From assembly GCF_012275515.1 (NCBI RefSeq), contig NZ_JAAZQL010000002.1, forward strand, positions 620,001 through 684,000: a stretch of 64,000 bases of DNA. The letters run 5' to 3'. Position 1 is the first letter of the stretch, and the number at the start of each line of letters is the position of its first letter. Shown piece by piece: positions 9,657 through 18,454 of the stretch. This stretch comes from Novosphingobium sp. SG707. GTDB taxonomy: Bacteria > Pseudomonadota > Alphaproteobacteria > Sphingomonadales > Sphingomonadaceae. The notes below the pieces were generated by a model that worked only from the letters and a program-made list of their open reading frames with translations, had not been told where the DNA came from and did not search any database. A program made the translations under genes and the position numbers.

Positions 9657-9989
9657 CTATCCTTGGTGATTTGCAGATTGCGGGGTTGGAGGAGACTGGC
9701 AAAGCGAAGATGGAACGGCGAAAACCAGCGCTCCGGCCTTCAGCGCGGAAAAAGGCGTATAGGGGCGGCGCCCGATCAGGATCAGGCTGCCCTGTGCTAT
9801 GCCCCGTCCGGTCAGGGGCAGGCCCTGTTGCCTGGCCCAAAGGGCGGCCCCTGCGCTGTGTCCCGGCAGGGGCAGCACCAGCATCGCCATCCCGGAGCGC
9901 GGCCACAGCGCGATCAGCGGCATCAGCACGATCGCCAGCGCCAATTGGACAATGGCCAGTTGCCGATAGGGAAGGATGACGGATTTCAA
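9657..9989 (-). CDS. small hypothetical protein with one N-terminal hydrophobic segment
   Basis: Open frame of about 110 codons from a TTG at 9989, or about 88 from the in-frame ATG near 9923. It contains a hydrophobic stretch near residues 10-30, then a conserved-looking pattern of small and hydrophobic residues (L-P-L-P-G-H-S, G-R-G-I-A-Q-G-S-L). No clear ribosome-binding site was found for either start. Its stop lies 3 bp before the chemoreceptor start on the same strand, so the two could be co-transcribed. The longer frame continuing to 11558 is antisense to thyA and not credible. Function unknown. Confidence 0.4.
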   Translation of the reverse strand: MKSVILPYRQLAIVQLALAIVLMPLIALWPRSGMAMLVLPLPGHSAGAALWARQQGLPLTGRGIAQGSLILIGRRPYTPFSALKAGALVFAVPSSLCQSPPTPQSANHQG

Positions 9990-10124
9990 CGCGGGCAACC
10001 CATGAGAATGATATTCGCCCGTTTTACTACGGTAGACTTTGGCATTTCGCGTGCACGAGTTCCGCAAATACCCATAGGAGATGCGGGGCGATTGCCGGTG
10101 GCTTTCGGCGCGGGGCGGCGTTAG

Positions 10125-11078
10125 ATGAGGGGGATGCAGACCGACAGTTCCAGCTCTCGCCGCCATTGGGAATGGCAATATCTCGATCTGATGCGCCAGA
10201 TCTGGGAAACGGGCGATGAGCGGCGTGACCGTACCGGGGTCGGCACGCGATCGCTGTTTGGCGCGACGATTCGCTGCGATCTGTCCGATGGGCGCATGCC
10301 GCTGGTCACCACCAAGCGGGTGTTCTGGAAAACCGCCACGCGCGAATTCCTGTGGTTCCTGACCGGCGACACCAATATCCGGGCGCTCTGCGCGCAGGGG
10401 GTCGAGATCTGGACCGACTGGCCGCTGGCGCATTATCGGCGCGAGACGGGGGACCAGATCACGCGCGAGGATTTTTCCGCGCGGATCGTGGCGGATGCGG
10501 AATTTGCCGCGCGCTGGGGCGATCTGGGCCCGGTTTATGGCAAGCAATGGGTGAACTGGCCTACGTATGAGCCTGCGGGCAATGGATTGTATCGGCTGGG
10601 GCAAGGGGTCAATCAGGTGGCTGATCTGGTCCATGCGCTGAAAACCAATCCGGGCAGCCGCCGCCATATCGTCGAAGGCTGGAATGTGGCCGAGGTGGAC
10701 GCGATGGCGCTGCCGCCTTGCCACAAGACTTATCAGTTCCATGTGGCCGATGGGCGCCTGTCGGGCATCCTTTATCAGCGCAGCGCGGATCTGGCGCTGG
10801 GCGTGCCGTTCAACCTGTGGGGCGCGGCGCTGTTCGTCCGCCTGCTGGCGGCGCAGACCGGGCTGGAGCCGGGCGAACTGGTGTGGATGGGGGGCGATGT
10901 GCATCTCTATCTCAACCATGGCGATCTGGTCGAGGAACAGTTGAAGCGCGTGCCCTCGGGCGAGCCGAGGCTGGCGATTTCGCCGCGGGCGCAGAGCATC
11001 TTTGATTACCGGATCGAGGATTTCTCGGTGCTGGATTACGCGCCCCAAGGGAAATTGGGAGCGCCAGTGGCCGTTTAA
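10125..11078 (+). CDS. thyA: thymidylate synthase
   Basis: Methylates dUMP to dTMP using 5,10-methylene-THF. 317 residues, longer than the 264-residue E. coli enzyme because of an insert after residue 100 as in many ThyA forms. The catalytic cysteine is C199 in A-L-P-P-C-H. R-R-H-I-V after G-S and the N-terminal D-R-T-G-V-G-T phosphate-binding segment are intact. An alternative ATG lies three codons in. A 13-bp gap separates it from the YdeI-family gene. Confidence 0.96.
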   Translation: MRGMQTDSSSSRRHWEWQYLDLMRQIWETGDERRDRTGVGTRSLFGATIRCDLSDGRMPLVTTKRVFWKTATREFLWFLTGDTNIRALCAQGVEIWTDWPLAHYRRETGDQITREDFSARIVADAEFAARWGDLGPVYGKQWVNWPTYEPAGNGLYRLGQGVNQVADLVHALKTNPGSRRHIVEGWNVAEVDAMALPPCHKTYQFHVADGRLSGILYQRSADLALGVPFNLWGAALFVRLLAAQTGLEPGELVWMGGDVHLYLNHGDLVEEQLKRVPSGEPRLAISPRAQSIFDYRIEDFSVLDYAPQGKLGAPVAV

Positions 11079-11090
11079 AAGGGAGAGCAA

Positions 11091-11684
11091 ATGGATCAGA
11101 GAATCGATGCCTATATCGCGGCCGCGCCCGATTTCGCGCGGCCGATCCTGATCCATCTGCGCCGCGCGGTGCATGAGGCCGTGCCGGGGCTGGGCGAGAC
11201 GATCAAATGGTCGATGCCCCATTTCACGCTCAATGGTAGGAATCTGGCCGGGATGGCGGCGTTCAAGGCCCATTGCGCCTTTGTGATCCATGGCGCGGGG
11301 CGTCAGGGGGGCGAGGAGGGCCACCGTGATGATGGGCTGGGCGCCTATGGCAAGATCGCCAGCATGGACGACCTGCCCGATCCTGATACGTTTCGGATGC
11401 GGCTGATGGAGGCCGCGCAGGGCCTGTCGGGGGCGAAGAAGGCCGCCCGCGCGCCCAAGGCGCCCAAGGCGGAGATTGCCGTTCCTGATGATCTGACAGA
11501 GGCTCTGGCGGAGAATGTGGCGGCGAGGGCGGTGTTCGAGGGTTTCGCGCCCTCGCATCGGCGCGATTATCTGGAATGGATTGTCGAGGCCAAAGCGCCC
11601 GCCACCCGCGCCCGCCGTATCGCTCAGGCGGTGGAATGGATGGGGGAAGGGAAAAGGCGCAATTGGAAATATGAAAAGTGCTGA
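11091..11684 (+). CDS. YdeI/OmdA family protein (DUF1801 plus OmdA-like C-terminus)
   Basis: 197 residues. The N-terminal half matches the DUF1801/YdhG fold (I-K-W-S-M-P-H-F after an E-T). The C-terminal quarter carries the OmdA (bacteriocin-protection, YdeI) pattern F-E-x-F-A-P-S-H-R-R-D-Y-L-E-W-I and R-R-I-A-Q-A. A role in stress or antimicrobial-peptide tolerance is known only for a few members. AGGGAGAG precedes the ATG, so the start is good. Confidence 0.88.
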   Translation: MDQRIDAYIAAAPDFARPILIHLRRAVHEAVPGLGETIKWSMPHFTLNGRNLAGMAAFKAHCAFVIHGAGRQGGEEGHRDDGLGAYGKIASMDDLPDPDTFRMRLMEAAQGLSGAKKAARAPKAPKAEIAVPDDLTEALAENVAARAVFEGFAPSHRRDYLEWIVEAKAPATRARRIAQAVEWMGEGKRRNWKYEKC

Positions 11685-11890
11685 TTTTGCGGCATTAGTC
11701 TGTGGATAAATCGCATTATCACGCGCCCGAAACAGATTCGTGGCAGGGATTAAAGGGCGTTCACCGCGTGAAAACCCTGAAAAACCGGGGCTTGGGCAAA
11801 AGCATGTTCAAGCCTGTTGACAGGTCGCCCCTCCCAACGTAGAGGCCGCGTCACCCAAGGGGCGCTGCCCCGAAGGAAACATCGAAGTGA

Positions 11891-11967
11891 GCGGGTGTAG
11901 CTCAGTTGGTTAGAGTGCCGGCCTGTCACGCCGGAGGTCGCGGGTTCGAGCCCCGTCACTCGCGCCA
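11891..11967 (+). tRNA. tRNA-Asp (GTC), copy 1
   Basis: 77-nt cloverleaf with acceptor GCGGGTG/CACTCGC, discriminator G and encoded CCA. The anticodon loop CTGTCAC gives GTC (aspartate). The 206-nt gap before it holds no credible gene. Confidence 0.97.
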
Positions 11968-12001
11968 CTTCATGGTTCCTTGCGAGGCCCAAGCATATTG
12001 C

Positions 12002-12078
12002 GCGGGTGTAGCTCAGTTGGTTAGAGTGCCGGCCTGTCACGCCGGAGGTCGCGGGTTCGAGCCCCGTCACTCGCGCCA
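12002..12078 (+). tRNA. tRNA-Asp (GTC), copy 2
   Basis: Identical 77-nt copy of the preceding tRNA-Asp, 34 bp downstream on the same strand. The two are probably processed from one transcript that ends at the terminator at 12106-12141. Confidence 0.97.
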
Positions 12079-12105
12079 CCTTGGGTCCATTTCCGAAAGG
12101 AAAAC

Positions 12106-12141
12106 AAAAAGGCCCGGTCCATCGCGGATCGGGCCTTTTTT
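12106..12141. terminator. bidirectional intrinsic terminator
   Basis: GGCCCG/CGGGCC stem extended by inner pairs, flanked by A5 and T6. It terminates the tRNA-Asp pair and can also serve the leftward DUF2842 gene. Confidence 0.85.
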
Positions 12142-12166
12142 GCGTCTGGATTAAACGCCGGGGGAT

Positions 12167-12382
12167 TTAGCCCCAGCGCCCGGTCTCCATCCAAATCAGG
12201 AATCGCCGCAAGGGCAGCAGCCAGACCACGCCCAGCACGACATAGATCGGCATTTGCCCCAGCGCGGGCCAAGGCGCGATCCACGGCGCGATATAGCGCG
12301 CCACCAACGCCGCATAGACCGCCAGTCCGACCAGCAGCAGCAACAGGCCCGCCGGAATCCGCCACGTAGGCTCTTTGCGCAT
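12167..12382 (-). CDS. DUF2842 small membrane protein
   Basis: 71 residues with two hydrophobic helices (about 10-30 and 42-60) and a terminal W-x-E-T-G-R-W segment. It matches the small alphaproteobacterial DUF2842 family of unknown function. Its start overlaps the cyclo-ligase stop by 1 bp, so the two are probably co-translated. Confidence 0.82.
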   Translation of the reverse strand: MRKEPTWRIPAGLLLLLVGLAVYAALVARYIAPWIAPWPALGQMPIYVVLGVVWLLPLRRFLIWMETGRWG

Positions 12383-12954
12383 CAGATATCTCCGTAAAGG
12401 CGGGTGGGGGTGATCACCGCGCGCAGGGGCATATCATGGGGCTCTGTGGGCAGGCTGTCCACCTTCTGGCAATCCCATGCCAGCCCCAGCGCCATCACCC
12501 CCGGATTCGCGCCCAGCCAGCGGTCATAATGCCCGCCGCCTTGCCCCAGCCGCAGGCCATCCTCAGTAAAACCCACCAGCGGCAGGAAGGCGACATCGGG
12601 AAACAGTTCCTCGGCATCGGCAGAGGGCTGGAGCGCGCCATAGGGGCCGGTTTCCAGCCCTTCGTCGTCAAAGGGATCGTTCCATGCGCGAAACTGCATC
12701 GGCGCGCCCACGGCGGCAAACCACGGCAGGGCGATTCGCCGACCGTTTTCGGCAAACCATTTGGCATAGGATCGCGTGGGGGCCTCGCCCGGGACGGCGT
12801 GATAAAGGCCCACAACTGATCCTTCGCCCGCCAGCGCCGCCACCGCGCCGGGCGGGCGCAGAAACAGCAATGCGGACATAGAGGCGGGCAGGGCATTCAC
12901 ATGTTCGCGGCGCAGGCGGCGCAAACGGGCGCGCAGGGATTTCTTGTCGGTCAA
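12382..12954 (-). CDS. fau: 5-formyltetrahydrofolate cyclo-ligase
   Basis: ATP-dependent conversion of 5-formyl-THF to 5,10-methenyl-THF. 190 residues. The family signature G-Q-G-G-G-H-Y-D-R-W-L and an N-terminal basic K-x-x-L-R-A-R-L-R-R segment are present. It lies downstream of 6S RNA and zapA on the same strand, the arrangement known from E. coli (zapA-ssrS-ygfA). Confidence 0.94.
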   Translation of the reverse strand: MTDKKSLRARLRRLRREHVNALPASMSALLFLRPPGAVAALAGEGSVVGLYHAVPGEAPTRSYAKWFAENGRRIALPWFAAVGAPMQFRAWNDPFDDEGLETGPYGALQPSADAEELFPDVAFLPLVGFTEDGLRLGQGGGHYDRWLGANPGVMALGLAWDCQKVDSLPTEPHDMPLRAVITPTRLYGDI

Positions 12955-12969
12955 GTCAGCCTCTCAAAC

Positions 12970-13048
12970 GGCGTCAGCCCTCTCCCCCTGCCATGCTACC
13001 CTACGGGTTATCATCTGGGTGGCAGGGCAGGGGGAGAGGGCTGGCGCC
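12970..13048. repeat. long inverted repeat between 6S RNA and fau
   Basis: Perfect 18-bp arms at 12975-12992 and 13026-13043, extendable to about 23 bp with one G-U pair, enclose 33 nt. No T-run follows on either strand, so it is not a standard terminator. It could be an mRNA-processing hairpin or a REP-like dispersed palindrome. Confidence 0.7.
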
Positions 13049-13052
13049 GCAA

Positions 13053-13074
13053 GCGTTGGCCGGAGGGCCAACGC
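13053..13074 (-). terminator. hairpin just downstream of 6S RNA
   Basis: 9-bp perfect stem with a 4-nt loop starts about 13 nt past the predicted 6S 3' end. It lacks a U-run, so it may be a processing stop rather than a classical terminator. Confidence 0.4.
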
Positions 13075-13086
13075 GCAACATATAAA

Positions 13087-13254
13087 GGGTGACGGGACCA
13101 CCATGGGCCGTTGCCGGGAAATCCTCTGACGCCTCGACGTCAGGTGGGGACCATGTACCAGAGGCCAGAGCCAGTGGCAGGGACAGCCCCCTAGGATTGC
13201 TTATAGCCTCAGGGATTTTCATGCGGCTCGCACCGGGCAGTACCCGTCACGCAC
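13087..13254 (-). ncRNA. ssrS: 6S RNA
   Basis: Predicted 6S RNA, the promoter mimic that binds sigma70-RNA polymerase holoenzyme. The evidence is position between zapA and fau on the same strand and a closing stem of 8 bp (13243-13250 pairing with 13089-13096). A long imperfect hairpin with a central open region lies in between, and total length is about 165 nt, typical for 6S. No ORF here is credible. Ends are approximate; a covariance-model search would fix them. Confidence 0.72.
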
Positions 13255-13299
13255 ACATGTAGGCGCGATGGGGCAATTTCTCAAGGGCCAGAACGAAGG

Positions 13300-13608
13300 T
13301 CAGATAAGATCTTCAACCGAGGCGGCCAGTTGTTCAAGTCTTGCGGCAAGAGTCTCCAGCCGCTCGGCCGTTGCGGGATCGCAGCGCGGGGCGCCCTGAT
13401 CGACCTGCTGGCGCAACTCATGCAGTTCGTCGGCCAGCAGGAGCGAGGCAAAGAGCATCGAGCGCACTTCGCTCTGATTCGTCGTGCCGGGCAGGGCATC
13501 CATCTTTTCCTCGATGATGCGGCCCAGCATCCGGACATGCTCTTCCTCGCCCGGGGAGCAGGCGACCGCATAATCGCGCCCGCCGATCATCAGATCGACC
13601 CGGCTCAT
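13300..13608 (-). CDS. zapA: cell division protein ZapA
   Basis: 102-residue ZapA family protein that bundles FtsZ protofilaments. It has the N-terminal V-D-L-M-I-G-G-R-x-Y region, a central S-E-V-R-S-M-L-F-A-S-L-L-L-A-D-E-L segment and a C-terminal coiled coil. It overlaps the upstream small coiled-coil gene by 4 bp and is followed by 6S RNA. Confidence 0.92.
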   Translation of the reverse strand: MSRVDLMIGGRDYAVACSPGEEEHVRMLGRIIEEKMDALPGTTNQSEVRSMLFASLLLADELHELRQQVDQGAPRCDPATAERLETLAARLEQLAASVEDLI

Positions 13609-13829
13609 GATTGCTGCGCCCTTGCGATCAGCACATCGAGGGTGGTGAGCGCCTCGCCCACCTTTTCGCGCAGGATTTCGTGGCGCACCTCAAGCTGGGC
13701 GGTCCGACCGGCCGCATCGAGGCGAGCCTGTCGGGCGCGCTGTGCTGCATGGGCGATCCGGTCCATCGCGGCCTCGATCCGGTCGAGGGCGCTGTTCATC
13801 GGGGCGGGTTCTTGTTCGCTGCTGACCAT
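13605..13829 (-). CDS. small coiled-coil hypothetical protein upstream of zapA
   Basis: About 74 residues (64 from an internal ATG at 13799), nearly all helical and charged, with heptad-like spacing of Leu/Ala/Ile; probably a coiled coil. The 4-bp overlap with zapA suggests a linked division role, an inference from position only. Neither start has a convincing Shine-Dalgarno sequence. The frame continues open to 14069, but that part overlaps the tkt promoter region. Confidence 0.6.
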   Translation of the reverse strand: MVSSEQEPAPMNSALDRIEAAMDRIAHAAQRARQARLDAAGRTAQLEVRHEILREKVGEALTTLDVLIARAQQS

Positions 13830-14025
13830 CAGGGGCAGAGGCGTAGCGCAATAATTTTGCCCTTGCAAAGGCCGCAGCGGCCCAAATGACAACGGTTGCG
13901 GCGATTTCGATGCCATTTTGGCTCTGCGCAGAGGTTGACGCAGCGCCCCACGGTCCGCAATGGAGGCGGCGCGAATCGCACGCCTGTGTGCCTGTGCATA
14001 CCTATTCGGAGCTTTCGGAAGCATC

Positions 14026-15999
14026 ATGAGCATTACCGCCCCCCGCCTGCAAAACATGGCCAACGCCATCCGTGTGCTCTCGATGGATGCGGTTCAGGCC
14101 GCCAATTCGGGCCACCCCGGCATGCCGATGGGCATGGCCGATGTTGCCACGGTGCTGTTTTCGAAATTCCTGAAGTTCGATCCGGCCCAGCCGCGCTGGC
14201 CCGACCGCGATCGCTTCATCCTCTCGGCGGGCCACGGCTCGATGCTGATCTACAGCCTGCTGCACCTGACCGGCTATGAGCAGCCCACGATCGAGGACAT
14301 CAAGAATTTCCGCCAGCTGCACTCGGTTTGCGCCGGTCACCCGGAGAATTTTGAGCTGCCGGGCGTGGAATGCACCACAGGGCCCCTGGGTCAGGGTCTT
14401 GCCATGTCGGTGGGCTTTGCCATTGCCGAGCGTCACCTGAATGCCCAGTTCGGTGACGATCTGGTTGACCACAAGACTTTCGTGATCGCTGGCGACGGCT
14501 GCATCATGGAAGGCATCAACCACGAGGCCATCGGCCTTGCCGGGCACCTCAAGCTGGGCCGTCTGGTCGTGCTGTGGGATGACAATCGCATCACCATCGA
14601 CGGCGACACCGACCTGTCGACCAGCGAAGACGTGGCCGCGCGCTATACGGCGACCGGCTGGCATGTGGTGTCCTGCGACGGGCATGATTTCGCCGATATC
14701 GAACGCGCGATTGCCGAAGCGGTGGCCGATCCGCGCCCCTCGCTCGTCGCCTGCCGCACGATCATCGGCAAGGGCGCGCCCAACAAGCAGGGCGGCCATT
14801 CGGTTCACGGCTCGCCGCTGGGCGATGCCGAAGTGGCGGCCGCGCGCGGTGAGCTGGGCTGGAGCCTGCCGCCCTTCGAACTGCCCGCCGACATTCTGGG
14901 CGACTGGCGCAATGTGGGCGCTCTGGGCAAGACGGCGGCGGTTGACTGGGCCGCGCGCGTGGCGGCCAGCGACAAGGGCGCCGAACTGCTGCGCCGCATG
15001 AACGGTGAGCTGCCGGATCAGACCGAGGTGCAGGCCACGTTCGACGCATGGCTCGAAGGCAACCAGAAGGTCGCCACCCGCAAGGCCAGCCAGCTGGCCT
15101 TGGAAGTGCTGACCGCGCATGTGCCCGAAATGGTGGGCGGCTCGGCCGACCTTACCGGTTCGAACCTGACCGATACCAAGTCGACCAAGCCCTTTGGTCC
15201 GCAGGACTATTCGGGCCGCTATGTCTATTACGGCATCCGCGAATTCGGCATGGCTGCGGCCATGAACGGCATGGCGCTGCATGGGGGGATCATCCCCTAT
15301 GGCGGCACTTTCCTTGTGTTTTCGGATTATTGCCGCAATGCCATTCGTATGTCGGCTATTCAGCGGGCCAAGGTGGTCTATGTGCTGACGCACGATTCGA
15401 TTGGCCTTGGCGAGGATGGTCCGACCCATCAGCCGATCGAACATGTGATGTCGATGCGCATGATCCCGAATCTGGAAGTGTTCCGCCCCGCCGACGTGAT
15501 TGAAACCGCCGAGGCATGGCAATTGGCGATCGCCAATGAAGGCCGCCCCAGCGTGCTGGCTCTGACCCGTCAGAACCTGCCGCAACTGCGCCACTCGGGT
15601 CCGAACCTGACGGCGAAGGGGGCCTATCGTCTTGCCGCCGCCACGGTGCAGCGCAAGGTGGTGATCGTGGCGACCGGTTCGGAAGTAGAGATCGCGATGG
15701 CGACTCGCGCCGCGCTTGAAGCGCAGGGTGTGGGCGCCGATGTGGTCTCGATGCCGTCGATGAGCCGTTTCCTTGAACAGGATGCGGCCTATAAGGCTGA
15801 AGTTCTGCCCGCCGACGTGCTGAAGGTCAGCATCGAGGCAGGTACGACCTTTGGCTGGGAACGTATTACGGGCCTTGACGGTCTGCGCTTTGGTATCGAC
15901 ACCTTTGGCGCGTCGGCTCCGGCCCCGGCTCTTTATGACTATTTCGGTCTTACGGCTGAAAAGATTGCGCCGCAAATTCTTGCGGCACTCCAGAACTAA
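14026..15999 (+). CDS. tkt: transketolase
   Basis: Thiamine-diphosphate enzyme transferring two-carbon units between sugar phosphates. 657 residues. The N-terminal H-P-G-M-P-M-G motif, the ThDP/Mg-binding G-D-G-C-I-M-E-G-I and the pyrimidine-domain [10 protein letters not shown] are present. The frame is open upstream, but the start at MSITAPR matches the family N-terminus. First gene of the tkt-gap-pgk-fba block; gap follows after 14 bp. Confidence 0.97.
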   Translation: MSITAPRLQNMANAIRVLSMDAVQAANSGHPGMPMGMADVATVLFSKFLKFDPAQPRWPDRDRFILSAGHGSMLIYSLLHLTGYEQPTIEDIKNFRQLHSVCAGHPENFELPGVECTTGPLGQGLAMSVGFAIAERHLNAQFGDDLVDHKTFVIAGDGCIMEGINHEAIGLAGHLKLGRLVVLWDDNRITIDGDTDLSTSEDVAARYTATGWHVVSCDGHDFADIERAIAEAVADPRPSLVACRTIIGKGAPNKQGGHSVHGSPLGDAEVAAARGELGWSLPPFELPADILGDWRNVGALGKTAAVDWAARVAASDKGAELLRRMNGELPDQTEVQATFDAWLEGNQKVATRKASQLALEVLTAHVPEMVGGSADLTGSNLTDTKSTKPFGPQDYSGRYVYYGIREFGMAAAMNGMALHGGIIPYGGTFLVFSDYCRNAIRMSAIQRAKVVYVLTHDSIGLGEDGPTHQPIEHVMSMRMIPNLEVFRPADVIETAEAWQLAIANEGRPSVLALTRQNLPQLRHSGPNLTAKGAYRLAAATVQRKVVIVATGSEVEIAMATRAALEAQGVGADVVSMPSMSRFLEQDAAYKAEVLPADVLKVSIEAGTTFGWERITGLDGLRFGIDTFGASAPAPALYDYFGLTAEKIAPQILAALQN

Positions 16000-16013
16000 C
16001 GAGGAGGATACTC

Positions 16014-17021
16014 ATGGCTGTGAAGGTTGCCATCAACGGTTTCGGTCGCATTGGGCGCAATGTGGCCCGCGCCATTCTGGAGCGCCCCGATTGCGGGCTC
16101 GAACTGGTTTCGATCAACGATCTGGCCGATGCCAAGGCCAATGCCCGTCTGTTCAAGCATGACAGCGTCCACGGCACTTTCTCGGGCACCGTCGAAGTGG
16201 ACGGCAACGACCTGATCCTGAACGGCAAGCGCGTTCAGGTGACCGCCGAGAAGGACCCCGCCAACCTGCCGCATGCCGCCAATGGCATCGACATCGCGCT
16301 GGAATGCACCGGCTTCTTCGTCGACCGTGATTCGGCCGGCAAGCACCTGACCGCCGGCGCCAAGCGCGTGCTGATTTCGGCGCCCGCCAAGAAGGTCGAC
16401 AAGACCGTCGTGTTCGGCGTGAACCATGAAACGCTGACTGCCGACGATCTGATCGTCTCGAACGCTTCGTGCACCACCAACTGCCTGGCGCCCTTTGCCA
16501 AGGTTCTGCATGAATCGATCGGTATTGAGCGTGGCCTGATGACCACGATCCACTCGTACACCAACGACCAGAAGATCCTGGACCAGATCCACAAGGATCC
16601 GCGTCGCGCCCGCGCCGCTGCCCTCAACATGATCCCGACCTCGACCGGCGCTGCCGTGGCCGTGGGCGAAGTGCTGCCCGAACTTAAGGGCAAGCTGGAC
16701 GGTTCGTCGATCCGCGTGCCGACCCCGAACGTGTCGGTCGTCGACCTGACGTTCCAGCCCAAGCGTGACACGACCATCGAGGAAGTGAACGCTCTGCTCA
16801 AGGCTGCCGCCGAAGGTCCGCTCAAGGGCGTGCTGGGCTATACCGAAGAGCCGCTGGTTTCGATCGACTTCAACCACGATCCGCACAGCTCGACCATCGA
16901 CGCGCTGGAAACGGCTGTCATCGACGGCAAGCTGGTGCGCGTGCTGAGCTGGTACGACAACGAGTGGGGCTTCTCGAACCGCATGCTGGACACGGCAGGC
17001 GCGATGGCCAAGTTCCTCTGA
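16014..17021 (+). CDS. gap: glyceraldehyde-3-phosphate dehydrogenase, type I
   Basis: 335 residues. N-terminal Rossmann G-F-G-R-I-G-R, active-site S-N-A-S-C-T-T-N-C and the [10 protein letters not shown] segment are all intact. AGGAGG lies just before the ATG. N-D-L-A-D after the second strand fits NAD preference. Followed by a strong hairpin and then pgk. Confidence 0.97.
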   Translation: MAVKVAINGFGRIGRNVARAILERPDCGLELVSINDLADAKANARLFKHDSVHGTFSGTVEVDGNDLILNGKRVQVTAEKDPANLPHAANGIDIALECTGFFVDRDSAGKHLTAGAKRVLISAPAKKVDKTVVFGVNHETLTADDLIVSNASCTTNCLAPFAKVLHESIGIERGLMTTIHSYTNDQKILDQIHKDPRRARAAALNMIPTSTGAAVAVGEVLPELKGKLDGSSIRVPTPNVSVVDLTFQPKRDTTIEEVNALLKAAAEGPLKGVLGYTEEPLVSIDFNHDPHSSTIDALETAVIDGKLVRVLSWYDNEWGFSNRMLDTAGAMAKFL

Positions 17022-17031
17022 TGGAACACCG

Positions 17032-17060
17032 GGGCGGGAAGGGAAACCTTTCCGCCCTTT
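17032..17060 (+). terminator. intrinsic terminator or attenuator between gap and pgk
   Basis: 11-bp stem (one G-U pair) with a GAAA tetraloop followed by TTT-G-T-C-T-C-T. The U-run is short, so partial read-through into pgk is likely. Confidence 0.6.
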
Positions 17061-17121
17061 GTCTCTCAGGCATATGTTTACGATCGGACGCTAAAGCTGC
17101 GTTCCGAATTGGGGGTTAGTG

Positions 17122-18318
17122 ATGGCTTTTCGCAAGCTCGATGATCTGGGCGATGTGACCGGCAAGGTCGCGCTGGTGCGCGTGGACTTCAATCTGCCGA
17201 TGAAGGATGGCGCGGTGACGGAAGACACCCGCGTGCGCGCCGTGGCGCCGACCATTCTGGAACTGGCCGACAAGGGCGCCAAGGTGCTGCTGCTGGCGCA
17301 TTTCGGCCGTCCCAAGGGCAATCGCGTGGCGGATCAGTCGCTCTCGCTGGTCGTGGGCGCGGTGGAAAAGGTACTGGGCCGCGAAGTGATGTTCGTTCCC
17401 GAAGTGGCCGGTGATGTCGTGAAGCAGGCGGTGGGCATTCTGGGCGCGGGCGATATTGCCCTGCTGGAAAACACCCGCTTCTGGCCGGGCGAAGAAAAGA
17501 ACGATCCCGAGCTGGTCAAGGCGATTGCCGAGGTTGGCGATTTCTACGTCAACGACGCTTTCTCGGCCGCGCATCGCGCCCATGCCAGCACCGAAGGGCT
17601 GGCTCATGTGCTACCCGCCTATACCGGTCGTTCGATGCAGGCTGAGCTGGAAGCGCTGGAAAATGCGCTGGGCAATCCGGTACGTCCGGTGGCCGCCGTT
17701 GTCGGGGGGGCCAAGGTGTCGAGCAAGCTCGATGTGCTCAAGCATCTGGTGACCAAGGTCGATCACTTGATCATCGGCGGCGGCATGGCCAACACCTTCC
17801 TGGCCGCGCGCGGCGTGGATGTGGGCAAGAGCCTGTGCGAGCATGATCTGGCCAGCACCGCCGAAGAGATCATGGAAGCGGCCGACGCTGCCGGTTGCAC
17901 CGTGCATCTGCCCTATGAAGTGGTGGTGTCGAAGACGTTTGAAGCCAATCCGCCTTCGCTGCGCACCTGCAACGTGCATGAAGTGGCCGCCGACGAGATG
18001 ATCCTCGACGTTGGTCCCAGCGCGGTTGAGGCGCTGGCCGATGCGCTGAAAACCTGCAAGACGCTGGTGTGGAACGGGCCGATGGGCGCGTTTGAAACCG
18101 TGCCTTTCGATGCGGCGACGGTGGCTCTGGCCAAAATCGCGGCGGCGCTGACCAAGGAAGGTTCGCTGGTCTCGGTGGCGGGCGGCGGTGATACCGTTGC
18201 TGCGCTGCATCACGCCGGGGTGGCGGGGGACTTCTCCTATATCTCGACCGCAGGCGGCGCTTTCCTTGAATGGATGGAAGGCCGCGAACTGCCGGGCGTC
18301 AAGGCGCTCGAAATCTAA
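17122..18318 (+). CDS. pgk: phosphoglycerate kinase
   Basis: 398 residues. N-terminal V-R-V-D-F-N-L-P substrate motif, H-F-G-R-P-K and the C-terminal nucleotide motif G-G-G-D-T-V-A-A are intact. The ATG at 17122 is taken as start; a GTG directly in front of it in frame is not needed. Preceded by the gap hairpin and followed by a 12-bp stem before fba. Confidence 0.97.
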   Translation: MAFRKLDDLGDVTGKVALVRVDFNLPMKDGAVTEDTRVRAVAPTILELADKGAKVLLLAHFGRPKGNRVADQSLSLVVGAVEKVLGREVMFVPEVAGDVVKQAVGILGAGDIALLENTRFWPGEEKNDPELVKAIAEVGDFYVNDAFSAAHRAHASTEGLAHVLPAYTGRSMQAELEALENALGNPVRPVAAVVGGAKVSSKLDVLKHLVTKVDHLIIGGGMANTFLAARGVDVGKSLCEHDLASTAEEIMEAADAAGCTVHLPYEVVVSKTFEANPPSLRTCNVHEVAADEMILDVGPSAVEALADALKTCKTLVWNGPMGAFETVPFDAATVALAKIAAALTKEGSLVSVAGGGDTVAALHHAGVAGDFSYISTAGGAFLEWMEGRELPGVKALEI

Positions 18319-18325
18319 TAAATTC

Positions 18326-18372
18326 GCCCGCCCGGTTGCAGTGCAGCAGTTGCATTGCAAAACCGGGCGGGC
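18326..18372 (+). terminator. hairpin after pgk
   Basis: 12-bp perfect GC-rich stem (18326-18337 with 18361-18372) enclosing a 23-nt loop that can itself pair (TGCA repeats). It is followed by TATTTC only, so termination is likely weak or Rho-assisted. Confidence 0.5.
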
Positions 18373-18390
18373 TATTTCAGACCGGCCGCG

Positions 18391-18422
18391 CATACCTATG
18401 CAAACCTCTATGCATAGGTATG
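18391..18422. promoter_or_regulatory. 12-bp inverted repeat in the fba leader, candidate operator
   Basis: Perfect 12-nt arms (18391-18402 and 18411-18422) with an 8-nt spacer end 32 nt before the fba ATG. The arm is AT-rich compared with surroundings. The first ten bases (GCATACCTAT counting one upstream base) recur at 13996-14005, about 20 nt before tkt. A dimeric regulator site is plausible; the regulator is unknown. Confidence 0.5.
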
Positions 18423-18454
18423 AACAACAGGCCTTAACCAACAGGGAAACACGC

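Noticed and set aside
9657-11558. A 633-codon open frame on the minus strand across thyA and the YdeI gene
   Set aside because: It is antisense to two well-recognised genes and has no family pattern except its last 110 codons, which lie outside them and are listed as a possible small gene.
11891-12078. Near-identical 77-bp direct repeats, a possible CRISPR or duplication element
   Set aside because: They fold as two tRNA-Asp genes; only two copies, no spacer series, no cas genes.
14002-15975. Minus-strand frame of 657 codons opposite tkt
   Set aside because: Mirror of the transketolase codon pattern; no start signal or motif.
17119-17121. GTG directly before the pgk ATG as an alternative start
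   Set aside because: The adjacent ATG fits the family N-terminus and needs no extra residue.
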